DNA of 64,000 nt. Origin: Phil1 sp040767925 (GTDB lineage Bacteria > Bacillota > Clostridia > Christensenellales > CAG-138). Numbering within the stretch: the stretch's first letter is position 1; each line of letters starts with the position of its first letter. Location of the stretch: contig JAXGNN010000002.1 of NCBI GenBank assembly GCA_040767925.1, forward strand, positions 515,211 through 579,210, written 5' to 3'. Below, in pieces: positions 39,635-48,609 of this stretch. The notes under the pieces were generated by a model. That model was not told the origin of the DNA and did not search any database. It was given only the letters and a program-made list of their open reading frames with translations. A program made the translations under genes and the position numbers.

Positions 39635-41920
39635 TTAAATCAGGCCCTCTTCGCAAAAACGCGCGAAGAGCCTGTGGGGATTGACGGGCGCGGCGTCGAA
39701 GGCGACGCCCGTCGCGTGGAGTATGGCGTTCCGAAGGGCGGCGGCGGGGCTCGTCGCGGGCGGCTCGCCGAGCGCCTTGGTGCCGTACGCGCTCGTGGGC
39801 TCGTAGTTCTCGACGAACTGCGCCTCGAGGTGCGGATGATCCATGGTGGTGGAGAGCTTGTAGTCGAGGAGGTTGTCGTTGAGCGGCTTGCCCGTCTTGG
39901 GGTCGTAGAGGAGCTGCTCGGAGAGGCCGTAGCCGATGGACATGCTCATGCCGCCATGCACCTGCGCCTCCGCGAGCTGCGGGTTGATGAGCCTGCCGCA
40001 GTCATGCACGTTGACGAGGTTCAATATGTTCACCTTGCAAAGGGGAATATCCACCTCCACCTCGGCGAAGGTGCAGCCGAAGGAATAGGCGTTGGATTTG
40101 ACCTGATAGGTGCTCTCGGCGCTCATGTGCTCGCTGCGCTGAAGCGAGTAGAGGGCCTCCAGAGCGAGTTCCTTGAGGGTAATGAGCTTCCGCCCGCTGT
40201 TGACGTTGACGATCTCGGCGTTCACGAGGTCGAGGGAGCTTATCGGCATGCGCGTGATGTGGTGCGCGTAGTCGAGGATGCGCGCCTTTAGCATCAGCGC
40301 GGTCTGCTTGATGGAGAAGCCGCCCACATACGTCTGGCGCGAGGCGTACGCGCCCGTGCCGAAGGGCGTGATGTCCGTATCCTGGGCGCTGATGACGTGC
40401 ACGTTCTCAAAAGGGATCGAGAGCGTTTCGCTCGCCATCTGCGCGAAGACCGTGTCCGCCCCCTGGCCGATCTCCGTCTCCGCCATCTGGAGCTGGATGG
40501 AGCCGTCCTGATTCAATACCATGCGGCAGGACGTGCTCTCGAGCGAGATGGGCCACACGCCCGTGTTGTACCAGAAGATCGCCATGCCCACGCCGCGGCG
40601 CACGGGGCCCGTCTGGTTTGCGTACGCGCTCAGCTTGCGCTCGTAGTCGACGTACGCCATGCCCTTCTCCATGCACTGGTTGAAGCTGTCGAAATAGTTC
40701 TCGTTCTTCGAAAAGGGATCGACGTAGCCCACTTCCATCATGTTCTTGCGGCGAAGCTCCACTGGGTTGATGCCGAGGGCCTTGGCGATGTCGTCCACAT
40801 GGCTCTCGAGCGCGAAGGTGATCTGCGGGATGCCGTAGGCGCGCATGGCGCCCGAGGCGGCGGTGTTGGTATAGATCGTGTACGCGTCGCCCTTGCAGGC
40901 GCCGCGGTAGCGGTAGAGCTGGCGGTACGCGCCCGCGCCCTTGGCGACGATGCCGTGGCCGTGGCTCGCATAGGCGCCCTGGTTGGAGAACGCCTCGAGC
41001 CTGCCCGCGACGAACGTGCCGTCCGGCCTCACGTGGGTCGTGATGTGGTAGCGGATGGCGTGGCGCACGCGCGTGCAGGCGAAGGTCTCCTCGCGGCTCA
41101 TGTCGTATTTCACGAGCCTGCCGCCGACCTTCGTCGAGAGGTAGGCGCACAGCGGCTCGTAGAGCGCGTCCTGCTTGTTGCCAAAGCCGCCGCCGATGTA
41201 GGGCTTGACGATCCTGACCTTGCCCCATTCGCGGCCCAGCGCCTGGCCGACCACGCGGCGCACGATGTGCGGGATCTGCGTCGAGGAAACGACGTTGATC
41301 TTGCCCGCCTCCTCCCACGCGTAGCAGATGTGGTTCTCGATGTGGCAGTGCTGGACGGTGGGCGTCTCATACCACTTGTCGAAGCGGATGAGGCCCTCCT
41401 CCTTGATCGTCTCCTCGTAATTGCCGTCCTCGTAGGAGGTGTGATCGAGGATGTTGTTTCTGGATCCCTCGTGGAGCTGCGGCGCGCCATCCTTCATGGC
41501 CTCGATGGGATCGAGCACGAAGGGGTATTCTTCATATTCCACCTTGACGGCGCGCACGGCCTGCTCTGCCGCGACCTCGTTCTCGGCAACGACGGCCGCC
41601 ACGTCGTCCCCGTAATAGCGGACGTGGCGGTTGAGGAGCAGCCTGTCCGCGATGTCCTGATGCCCGAGGTCCAGGCTCCAGGGATGCCCCGCCGTGGGGA
41701 AGGGCCTGTCCGGGACGTCGAAGCAGGTGACGATTTTGACGACCCCGGGGATCTTCTCCGCCTCGGCCGTGTCGACGCGCGCCACCATGCCGTGCGCGAT
41801 CTTCGAGCGGCAGACCTTGACGATCAGCGCGGATTTGTCCGCGAGATCGTCCGTGTATTTCGCGCGTCCGGTCACCTTGTCGAAGGCGTCCACGCGCTTT
41901 TCGCTTACTCCAACGGCCAT
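39635..41920 (-). CDS. xdhA: Xanthine-dehydrogenase-type hydroxylase, molybdenum subunit
   Basis: A 761-residue catalytic subunit. RVDAFDKVTGRAKYTDDL opens the aldehyde oxidase/xanthine dehydrogenase hammerhead domain. The molybdopterin-binding motifs are IGGGFGNKQD, GAMRAYGIPQITFALES and AETEIGQGADTVFAQM. The catalytic Glu is in GTKALGEPPATSPAAA. These residues support a functional molybdenum hydroxylase. Xanthine or hypoxanthine is the likely substrate by context (adenine deaminase upstream), but related enzymes use other heterocycles. RBS AGGAGG precedes ATG 41920. No molybdopterin biosynthesis gene is in the window. Confidence 0.92.
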   Translation of the reverse strand: MAVGVSEKRVDAFDKVTGRAKYTDDLADKSALIVKVCRSKIAHGMVARVDTAEAEKIPGVVKIVTCFDVPDRPFPTAGHPWSLDLGHQDIADRLLLNRHVRYYGDDVAAVVAENEVAAEQAVRAVKVEYEEYPFVLDPIEAMKDGAPQLHEGSRNNILDHTSYEDGNYEETIKEEGLIRFDKWYETPTVQHCHIENHICYAWEEAGKINVVSSTQIPHIVRRVVGQALGREWGKVRIVKPYIGGGFGNKQDALYEPLCAYLSTKVGGRLVKYDMSREETFACTRVRHAIRYHITTHVRPDGTFVAGRLEAFSNQGAYASHGHGIVAKGAGAYRQLYRYRGACKGDAYTIYTNTAASGAMRAYGIPQITFALESHVDDIAKALGINPVELRRKNMMEVGYVDPFSKNENYFDSFNQCMEKGMAYVDYERKLSAYANQTGPVRRGVGMAIFWYNTGVWPISLESTSCRMVLNQDGSIQLQMAETEIGQGADTVFAQMASETLSIPFENVHVISAQDTDITPFGTGAYASRQTYVGGFSIKQTALMLKARILDYAHHITRMPISSLDLVNAEIVNVNSGRKLITLKELALEALYSLQRSEHMSAESTYQVKSNAYSFGCTFAEVEVDIPLCKVNILNLVNVHDCGRLINPQLAEAQVHGGMSMSIGYGLSEQLLYDPKTGKPLNDNLLDYKLSTTMDHPHLEAQFVENYEPTSAYGTKALGEPPATSPAAALRNAILHATGVAFDAAPVNPHRLFARFCEEGLI

Positions 41921-42030
41921 ATGGTTCCTCCTTTATGTTCGGGTGCGCCGCCCCGACGGCGGCGCGGCCGCCGGCCTTTTCTTCGCGGCGGCTTTCCTTT
42001 TTCATTATTGGCTTTTTAGGCGTATATTTT

Positions 42031-43728
42031 TCAAGCGTATTTGATGAATTGCGTTCTCGTCACGTCGAAGAGGCCCTCGTCTGTCAGCCGCGCCTCGGGG
42101 ATAACGGGCAGCGCCAGGAAGGAGAGCGCGATGAGGGGGTCGCTCTCCCGCGGCGCGCCCAGCGCGTAGGCCGCCTCCAAAAGCGCCTGCTGCACCTCGA
42201 GCACGCCGTCGACGGGCGCGTCCGTCATCAGTCCCGCGATGGGCAGGGGCAATCTCGCGAGCACCACGCCGCGGCTCACCACGCAGTATCCCCCGCCGCA
42301 TTCGCGAAGGGAATCGATCGCCGTGAGCATGTCGCGGTCGTTGTCGCCCGCGACGACGAGGTTGTGGCTGTCGTGCGCCACGGTGGAGGCGACGGCCCCG
42401 TTTTTGATGCCGAGCCCTTCGAGGATGCCCACCGCCATGCTGCCGGTCGCGTGGTGGCGCTCGATGACGGCGAGCTTGTTATACCCTTCGCCCGGCAAGA
42501 AGAAGCCCTCCGCGTCCCGCGGCACCCTGCGGTAAACGAGCTTCGTCATGAGCTGGCGCCCCACCATGCTGATGACGGGCGCCTCCTCGCCGCAGCGCAG
42601 CTTCAGGTTTTCCGCGCGGACGGGCGCGATGTGCACGCTGTCGAACACCTGCGGCGGCAGTATGGGCGCGGGAAGGGGGGCGTCCGGCTCGTAAGGTTTG
42701 CCGAAGCGGGTGAAGACCTCCTTCACCCGGAAGTCCACAAGGTCCTCGAAGAGCACCATGTCGGCCTTAAAGCCCGGGGCGATGGCGCCCAGGCGCTTTA
42801 GATGATACGCGCACGCGGCGTTCCAGGAGGCCATCTTCACGGCCTCCACGGAGGGGATGCCGCATTTGACCGCGAGGCGTGCGTTGCAATTGATGTGGCC
42901 CTCGCGGCGGATATCCTCGATGTGCTTGTCGTCCGTGCAGAAGAAGAGGTTTTCCGTGGGGAGCTTTTCCAAAACGATGCGGCGGAGGATGTCCTCCATG
43001 TCGTTCGCGGCGGAGCCGAGGCGGATCATCACGCGCATGCCCGCGCGCAGCTTTTCGACGATCTCCTCGTAGTTGGAGCATTCATGGTCGGTCGCCGGGC
43101 CCGCCACGCGGTAGGCGTTGAGCGCGTTGCCCGTCACGAGCGGCGCGTGGCCGTCGATGGGCCTGCCGTCGAAGAGGCGGAGCTTGTCGAGCATCTCCTG
43201 CTCGCCGTGGACGACGCTCACGTAGTCCATCACCTCGCCGAGGCCCAGCATGCGGCTCTTGAGCATGAACTGCTCCATGTCCTCGGCCACGAGCTTCGCC
43301 CCGCTGTGCTCGAAGGGCGTCGCGGGCACGCAGGAGGGCATCATAAAAAGCACGCGAAGCGGCAGATCGTCCGTGAGCTTATACATCGCGCGGAAGCCCG
43401 CCACGCCGCAGACGTTGGCGATCTCGTGCGGGTCGGCGATGATGGTGGTCGTGCCGAAGGGCATGATGACCTTCATGAAGCTCTTGGGGACGACCATGGA
43501 GCTTTCGATGTGCACGTGCGCGTCGATGAAGCCGGGCGTGAGGTAGGCGCCCCGGGCGTCGTACTCGTGTTCGCAGGAGTAGCTGCCCACGCCGATGATC
43601 ACGTCGCCGTAGAGCGCGACGTCGGCGCGGACGATCTCGTTCGTGAACACGTTGACCACGTTCGCATTCTTGACGACGTAGGTCGCCCTGCCCTCGAGCG
43701 CCGCGCGGATGAGCTCCTGCTGCCTCAT
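42031..43728 (-). CDS. ade: Adenine deaminase
   Basis: A 565-residue amidohydrolase. GAYLTPGFIDAHVHIESSMV carries the first metal histidines, TTTIIADPHEIANVCG is the adenine-deaminase signature, and GRPIDGHAPLVTG and TDHECS are also present. The C-terminal beta domain contains ASTVAHDSHNLVVAGDN. It converts adenine to hypoxanthine plus ammonia, which the adjacent hydroxylase could oxidise. ATG 43728 is chosen because AGGCGGG lies upstream and the extended frame has no RBS. It is 110 nt before xdhA and probably in the same transcript. Confidence 0.95.
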   Translation of the reverse strand: MRQQELIRAALEGRATYVVKNANVVNVFTNEIVRADVALYGDVIIGVGSYSCEHEYDARGAYLTPGFIDAHVHIESSMVVPKSFMKVIMPFGTTTIIADPHEIANVCGVAGFRAMYKLTDDLPLRVLFMMPSCVPATPFEHSGAKLVAEDMEQFMLKSRMLGLGEVMDYVSVVHGEQEMLDKLRLFDGRPIDGHAPLVTGNALNAYRVAGPATDHECSNYEEIVEKLRAGMRVMIRLGSAANDMEDILRRIVLEKLPTENLFFCTDDKHIEDIRREGHINCNARLAVKCGIPSVEAVKMASWNAACAYHLKRLGAIAPGFKADMVLFEDLVDFRVKEVFTRFGKPYEPDAPLPAPILPPQVFDSVHIAPVRAENLKLRCGEEAPVISMVGRQLMTKLVYRRVPRDAEGFFLPGEGYNKLAVIERHHATGSMAVGILEGLGIKNGAVASTVAHDSHNLVVAGDNDRDMLTAIDSLRECGGGYCVVSRGVVLARLPLPIAGLMTDAPVDGVLEVQQALLEAAYALGAPRESDPLIALSFLALPVIPEARLTDEGLFDVTRTQFIKYA

Positions 43729-43863
43729 GAATGCCCGCCTTTCCCCTAAAAGATTTTCTGGTGCGATGAATTTAATTTGATGTAGTATAACACAACCGCC
43801 CGCGCGAAGGAAGTGGCGAAACACAAGAAGTTGTGAAGGATTTTTCAAGATTGTTCTTCGCGC

Positions 43864-44370
43864 TCAGCGGAGGAACCGGACCTTGCCCTCCTCGTAATGC
43901 CCGCGCGCGGCGGGCTCCTCGTTGGCGACGCCGAGGGTGATGAGGCAGAACGGCGTGCTCGAAACGCCGAGAAGCTCCCTTACGGGCTCCATAAGCCGCT
44001 CGTGCGGATAGACGCCGCACCAGCAGGTGCCGTAGCCCAGTTCCTCCGCCGCGAGCAGGATGTTCTCCGTCGCCGCGCCGCAGTCCTGCGGGAAATAGCC
44101 CGCGCTGATATGGCGCTGCGCCTCGGGCAGCGCGCACACGACGATGACGACGGGGCTCTCGGCGGCGTGCTTCGCGTACGGGTGGAGCTTCGCGAACTGC
44201 AGCCGTATCCCTTCGTTCGTGACGACCACGAACTCCCACGGCCGCGTGTTGCACGCGCTCGGCGCCATCATGGCGGCCTCGAGCATCGTTTTGATGTGCG
44301 CCTCAGGGACGGGGTCGGGCCTGTACTTGCGCACGCTTCTCCTCGCGCGGATGGCTTCCATTGCGTTCAT
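43864..44370 (-). CDS. Nitroreductase family protein
   Basis: A 168-residue FMN oxidoreductase: MEAIRARRSVRKYRPDPVPE (N-terminal R-R-S-x-R FMN-phosphate motif), AAMMAPSACNTRPWEFVVV, QDCGAATENILLAAEELGYGTCWCG. The length is typical of short clostridial nitroreductases, and the substrate is unknown. RBS AGGAGGT precedes the ATG. A minus-strand TATAAT (44405-44400) with TTTTCA 17 nt upstream gives it its own promoter, overlapping the 3' end of the small gene upstream. Confidence 0.9.
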   Translation of the reverse strand: MNAMEAIRARRSVRKYRPDPVPEAHIKTMLEAAMMAPSACNTRPWEFVVVTNEGIRLQFAKLHPYAKHAAESPVVIVVCALPEAQRHISAGYFPQDCGAATENILLAAEELGYGTCWCGVYPHERLMEPVRELLGVSSTPFCLITLGVANEEPAARGHYEEGKVRFLR

Positions 44371-44400
44371 CGTTCTTACCTCCTGATTCTTTCCAGTTTA

Positions 44401-44595
44401 TTATAGCACGTTCGTTTTTAATTGAAAAAGCCCGCCGGGCCGATCCTCGTCGAACTCCGCGGGCTTTTTGCGCTCATATGCCTTTTTGCTCTCCGCCTGT
44501 CTTGTGACGGGGTTGAATTCCCACGTCGCGCGGCGCTTTCCATCCAGCGCGCGCTTCGCTTTCTTCGAAAGCTTCTCCCTTGGAATGAACTTCAT
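44401..44595 (-). CDS. Small basic conserved clostridial protein
   Basis: A 64-residue, Lys/Arg-rich protein: FIPREKLSKKAKRALDGKRRATWEFNPVTRQAESKKAYERKK. This type of short protein recurs in clostridial genomes; the function is unknown. ATG 44595 lies just after GGAGG-type sequence and the longer frame runs into a repeat. The last roughly 22 residues (from PAEFDEDRPGG) are encoded across an 11-bp terminator-like stem, so the original stop may have been lost. Confidence 0.65.
   Translation of the reverse strand: MKFIPREKLSKKAKRALDGKRRATWEFNPVTRQAESKKAYERKKPAEFDEDRPGGLFQLKTNVL
44425..44469 (-). terminator. Terminator stem inside the 3' end of the small basic gene
   Basis: AAAAAGCCCGC (44425-44435) pairs perfectly with GCGGGCTTTTT (44459-44469). 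Read on the minus strand, the stem is followed by its own T-run and then CAATT. It is symmetric, so it could act in both directions. Confidence 0.7.
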
Positions 44596-44691
44596 CCTCC
44601 ATCCCTCCTCTCGCGAGGGGATTATACCGCAACGGGCCCTGAAAAGCAAGGGGAATCCCGGAGAGAACGCAACCAGGCTTTTACCCCGCCC

Positions 44692-44786
44692 GGGGACGGT
44701 TCTGCGCGCGCGAGGGCCATACGCGGCGGGATTTCGCATGCCGCTGTCGGGAAGATGAGCGGCCGAAAAAGAGCAGAACTGTCCCC
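44692..44786. repeat. Inverted-repeat element of the GGGGACGGTTCTGC family
   Basis: GGGGACGGTTCTGC at 44692 and its inverse GCAGAACTGTCCCC at 44773-44786 enclose about 65 bp. The same ends occur at 35994/36080 and, in part, at 10587 and 10704. This fills most of the gap between the small basic gene and the CNNM genes; nothing coding is supported there. Confidence 0.65.
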
Positions 44787-44862
44787 GCGACCCGACAGGA
44801 GACGCAAAAACCGTCCCCCGGAAGAGGGACGGCCTGAAGTTCACAGGGCGCCGCGCCGCGCC

Positions 44863-46155
44863 TTACAGATCTTCCTCCTCGTCGAGCTCCGGCGCCGGCC
44901 AGACCTTGATCGCGAGGCGCACGACGCGCCGGTTCTGCAGCTTCTTGACGGTGACGGTGAGGTTGCGGTACTCGAACGAATCGCCCGCCTTCGGGTAGTC
45001 GCCGAGCATTTCGATCGCCCAGCCGCCAAGCGTGATGTTGTCGTCGTCGAAATCGCGGTCGTCGATGTCGAGGTTGTAGAAGAAGTCCTCGATGCGCATG
45101 TCCCCGTCGGCCTCGTACGTGTCCTCGCCCGTCTCCACGAACTCCTCGACGACTTCGTCCGTTTCGTCCCAGATGTCGCCCACGAGCTGCTCGAGGACGT
45201 CCTCCATCGTGAGGCAGCCCATCGTGCCGCCGTATTCGTCCGTGACGATGACCATGTGGCATTTGCGCTTCTTCATCTCGCGCAGCACGTCGTCGAGCGG
45301 CATGGTCTTGTGCACGAAGTTGACGGGCATGAGAATTTCGCGTATGTCGAAGCCGCTTCTCCCGGTCGAAAGCTCCTTGTAGAAGTGGTTGAGGTGGAGG
45401 ATGCCGATGATGTTGTCGATCGTGTCCTCATAGACGGGGAGGCGCGAGTACGGCGAGCCGTTGGCAACCTCGAGCACCTCCTCGAAGCTGTCCTCCACGT
45501 CGATGGCGAGCAAATCCACGCGCGGCGTGATGATCTCATACGCGAGCACGTCGTCGAAATCGAGCGCGCTCTGCAGAAGCTCCGCCCGGTCCTCGTCGAT
45601 GACGCCCTCGTCCTCGACGGTGTCGATGATGGTCTCGAGGTCGTCCTGCGTCATGGCGGGCGCTGCGGCGTCGCGGCTGCTGCCCCAAACCCTGTCGGTA
45701 TATTTGAGGATGCGCTGAATCAGCCATACGACGGGAAAAAAGAGGATCATAAACCCCTTGAGCGGGATCGCGGAGAGGCGCGCGAGCTTAAACGAGGTCC
45801 GCACCGCGATGATTTTAGGGAGGATTTCGCAGAACGTGATGATCAGGAGCGTCATCACGACCGTGGCGACCCACGCGACGTTCTCGCCCAAAAGGGAGAT
45901 GACCACTACCGTCGCTACAGAGGAGGCCGCGATGTTGACAAGGTTGTTTGCCAGAAGGATCATCACGAGCGCGTCGTTGAAGCGCTCGTAAACGCTCCAT
46001 GCGAGCGAGGCGAGCTTATCGTGGCCGCTCTCTGCCGCGCGCTTCAGGCGAAGCTCGTTGATGGACGCGAAACCGATTTCCGCCGCCGAGAAAAACGCCG
46101 CGAGGCCGAGAAGGCCCACGATGCTCAGATAGGACCATACGGAGGGCGTATTCAT
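44863..46155 (-). CDS. CNNM/CorC-type transporter-associated protein with CBS pair
   Basis: A 430-residue membrane protein. A CNNM (DUF21) domain with three to four hydrophobic segments (about 1-190: LAAFFSAAEIGFASINELRLKR, ALVMILLANNLVNI, FCEILPKIIA) precedes two CBS motifs (ITPRVDLLAIDVEDS, HLNHFYKEL, MVIVTDEYGGTMGCLTMEDVLEQLVGDIWDE). A CorC_HlyC domain (about 345-430) ends it. Family members affect Mg2+ or Co2+ efflux. It overlaps the upstream CNNM gene by 4 bp, so the pair may form a heteromer. Confidence 0.9.
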   Translation of the reverse strand: MNTPSVWSYLSIVGLLGLAAFFSAAEIGFASINELRLKRAAESGHDKLASLAWSVYERFNDALVMILLANNLVNIAASSVATVVVISLLGENVAWVATVVMTLLIITFCEILPKIIAVRTSFKLARLSAIPLKGFMILFFPVVWLIQRILKYTDRVWGSSRDAAAPAMTQDDLETIIDTVEDEGVIDEDRAELLQSALDFDDVLAYEIITPRVDLLAIDVEDSFEEVLEVANGSPYSRLPVYEDTIDNIIGILHLNHFYKELSTGRSGFDIREILMPVNFVHKTMPLDDVLREMKKRKCHMVIVTDEYGGTMGCLTMEDVLEQLVGDIWDETDEVVEEFVETGEDTYEADGDMRIEDFFYNLDIDDRDFDDDNITLGGWAIEMLGDYPKAGDSFEYRNLTVTVKKLQNRRVVRLAIKVWPAPELDEEEDL

Positions 46156-47159
46156 GGCACGACCTCCTCCCTGTCATCCTCATCATAGATTTCGCCCACG
46201 AGCTCCTCGAGGATGTCCTCGACCGTGATGATGCCGAGCGTCGCGCCGGTCGGGTCGAGCACGACGGAGAAATGCGTCTTGTGGCGGCTCATGTCCGCGA
46301 GAAGGTCGTCGATGGGCAAAAGGCCGGAAACGAAATGCACGTCGTCCATGGCCTCCTCGGGGCGAAGCCCCGGGTTCGTGAGGCGCGCCTTCAGGAAGCG
46401 CCGTATCTGCAGCATGCCGACGATGTTGCCTTCCGCGTCGAGCACGGGCAGACGGGAGTGGACGTTCTTCTGGATGACGGAGAGCACCTCCTCGTCGCTC
46501 ATCCCCGTCGAAACCGTAATAACCCTGTTCCACGGGGTGAGGGCCTCGTGCACCTTCGTGTCGGAGAATTCGAGCGCGCTCTGCACGAGCTCGGTCGTCT
46601 CGTCGTCTATGGCGCTTTCGTTCGAGATGTTCTCGATGATTTCATAGAGCTCGTCCTCCGTCACGGTAAGCTCCTCTTCCTCTTTACGGAAGGGCTTGCC
46701 GACCCATGCGCTAAGCTTCGAGAAAACAAAAGTGAGAGGCGTAAACGCTTTCATCAGAAAGCGCAATGATCCCGCCGCGCTGAGGGCGAACTTCTCATTG
46801 TAGGCTTTGGCAAAGCGCTTGGGCAACATTTCGGCAAAAAGAAATACGACAAAAGTGACCACAAAGGTGGTCGCCGTCACCGCGTCCACGCCCCACAGCC
46901 TGTTCGCCATGACCGTGGCGATGCCCGCGCAGCCGATTTGCATGATGTTGTTGCCGATTAAAAGCGTCGTCAGCGCCTTATCGAAGTGGTCGAGAATATA
47001 GAGCACGCGCCGCGCGCGTTTGTTGCCATCGTCCGCATAGCTCATCATGCGGATCCTGTTGACCGAGGCCATGGCGATCTCGGTCGCGGCGAAGTACGCG
47101 CCGCCCAGGATCAATAGGATCATCGCGAAGATGTATCCTATCGGACTCCCGTCGTCCAT
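46152..47159 (-). CDS. CNNM/CBS protein without CorC_HlyC domain
   Basis: About 335 residues. A DUF21 domain (GGAYFAATEIAMASVNRIRM, LTTLLIGNNIMQIGCAGIATVM, LFAEMLPKRFAK) and a CBS pair (EALTPWNRVITV, SRLPVLDAEGNIVGMLQIRRFLKA, VVLDPTGATLGIITVEDILEELVGEIYDE) are followed by an immediate end. The C-terminal CorC_HlyC domain of its partner is missing. This is a known short architecture. ATG 47159 is preferred over TTG 47171, since AAAGGAAG would lie 1 nt before the TTG. It is coupled by overlap to the longer paralogue. Confidence 0.88.
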   Translation of the reverse strand: MDDGSPIGYIFAMILLILGGAYFAATEIAMASVNRIRMMSYADDGNKRARRVLYILDHFDKALTTLLIGNNIMQIGCAGIATVMANRLWGVDAVTATTFVVTFVVFLFAEMLPKRFAKAYNEKFALSAAGSLRFLMKAFTPLTFVFSKLSAWVGKPFRKEEEELTVTEDELYEIIENISNESAIDDETTELVQSALEFSDTKVHEALTPWNRVITVSTGMSDEEVLSVIQKNVHSRLPVLDAEGNIVGMLQIRRFLKARLTNPGLRPEEAMDDVHFVSGLLPIDDLLADMSRHKTHFSVVLDPTGATLGIITVEDILEELVGEIYDEDDREEVVP

Positions 47160-47203
47160 TCGGACAATCAACTTCCTTTCTCACGTGAATAATACAGAGT
47201 GTA

Positions 47204-47232
47204 ATTATACCCAATCCTTTGAATTATTGCAA
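47204..47232 (-). promoter_or_regulatory. Promoter of the CNNM pair
   Basis: Minus strand: TTGCAA (47232-47227), 17 nt, TATAAT (47209-47204), about 45 nt before ATG 47159. The -35 overlaps the 3' end of the MATE gene. Confidence 0.75.
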
Positions 47233-48600
47233 GTCCTCATGCAACGGTTCGTCCTTTTTCGGCAAATTTCGGAAAAACAAAATGGCCATCGGCAGCGAAA
47301 TGAGGAAGGTCAGCGCGTCCGAAAACGCCTGAGCGGTCTCGATGCCCCAAATCCCCGTGAACCGCGGCAGGATGAGGATCAGCGGCAGGAAACACAGGCC
47401 CTGCCTGCACGCGGAGAGGAAAGCCGCGGCCCCCGCGCGCCCCACGGACTGGAAGGTCATGTTGATGACGACGGCGGCGGGCACGATGGGCATCGCGAGG
47501 CACTGCGCGCGCAGCGCCGCAGCGCCGATTTCGATCACCGCCGGGTCGTCTTCGATGAACAGCGCGATCAATTGGGGTGCGAAAAGATAGGCGACGGCGG
47601 CGAGCGAGGCCATCACGCCCATGCCCACAAGCAGCGTGAAGCGGTAGCCGCTGCGCACGCGCGAGTAGAGCCTGGCGCCGAAATTATAGCCGCACACGGG
47701 CTGATACCCCTGCCCGATGCCCAGCGACACGCTGAAGATGAACATGAAGAGCTTCGTCACGATGCTCATGCCGGCGACGGCGGCGTCCCCGTAGCCGCGC
47801 GCGGCGAGGTTGAGCGCGATGGTCGCCGCGCTCGACAGCCCCTGCCGGAGAAAGGCCGGCGCGCCCATGCGGAAGATGTTCCCATAAACGCGCAGCGCGC
47901 GGGGGATGAATTTGGGCGAGATGCGGACGATGGTCTTTTTGCGCACATAGACGGAGAGGAGTATGGCGAAGCTCACCGCCTGGCTGAGCGCGGTCGCGAC
48001 GGCCGCGCCCGCGGTGCCCATGCCGAAGGTGAAGATGAACAGCGGGTCGAGGCCGATGTTCAAAAGGCCGCCTATGGTGATGCCGATCATGGCAAAGCGC
48101 GTCCTGCCCTCCCCGCGCAGGGTGTTGTTGAGCACGAAGGAGGCGGACATGACGGGGGAGGCGAAGAGGATGTAGCGCGCGTAATCGCGCGCGTAGGGGA
48201 GCATGGTGTCCGTCGCCCCGAGCAGCTTCATGAGGGGGTTGAGCCAGATGAGGCCGCACGCGCCCACGATCGTGCCCAGCGCGAGCGCGAGCAGCATCGC
48301 GCCGGAGGCCGCGGCGTTCGCCTCCTCGTGGTTTTTCTCGCCGAGCTTCCTCGAGATGATGCTCGACGTGCCCTGTCCCACCGTGAAGCCCGCGGCCTGT
48401 ATGATCGCCATCAGGGAGAAGACGATGCCTACGGCGCCCGCGGCGCTCGTGCCGAGCTTTGAGACGAAATAGGTGTCCGCGCCGTTGTAGAGCGCCGTGA
48501 CGAGCATGCTGACCACGGCGGGGATCGCGAGGGCAGTAATAAGCCCCGCGATGGGGGCGGTGGTCATCCTTTTATACTGGGCTTCCTGTATCTGTTCCAT
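47224..48600 (-). CDS. MATE family efflux transporter
   Basis: A 458-residue protein with 12 hydrophobic segments. IPAVVSMLVTALYNGADTYFVSKLGTSAAGAVGIVFSLMAIIQAAGFTVGQG is the typical first-repeat motif, and GYQPVCGYNFGARLY the second. MATE pumps export cationic drugs or metabolites using Na+ or H+; the substrate cannot be told. It begins 9 nt after the phosphohexomutase stop without a clear RBS, suggesting coupling. It is the last gene of a four-gene operon. Confidence 0.92.
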   Translation of the reverse strand: MEQIQEAQYKRMTTAPIAGLITALAIPAVVSMLVTALYNGADTYFVSKLGTSAAGAVGIVFSLMAIIQAAGFTVGQGTSSIISRKLGEKNHEEANAAASGAMLLALALGTIVGACGLIWLNPLMKLLGATDTMLPYARDYARYILFASPVMSASFVLNNTLRGEGRTRFAMIGITIGGLLNIGLDPLFIFTFGMGTAGAAVATALSQAVSFAILLSVYVRKKTIVRISPKFIPRALRVYGNIFRMGAPAFLRQGLSSAATIALNLAARGYGDAAVAGMSIVTKLFMFIFSVSLGIGQGYQPVCGYNFGARLYSRVRSGYRFTLLVGMGVMASLAAVAYLFAPQLIALFIEDDPAVIEIGAAALRAQCLAMPIVPAAVVINMTFQSVGRAGAAAFLSACRQGLCFLPLILILPRFTGIWGIETAQAFSDALTFLISLPMAILFFRNLPKKDEPLHEDLQ

Positions 48601-48609
48601 GCTTTGAGT

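Noticed and set aside
43729..43863. Purine riboswitch upstream of adenine deaminase
   Set aside because: No three-way junction or conserved loop sequences of the purine, preQ1 or xanthine classes could be found in the 135-nt leader.
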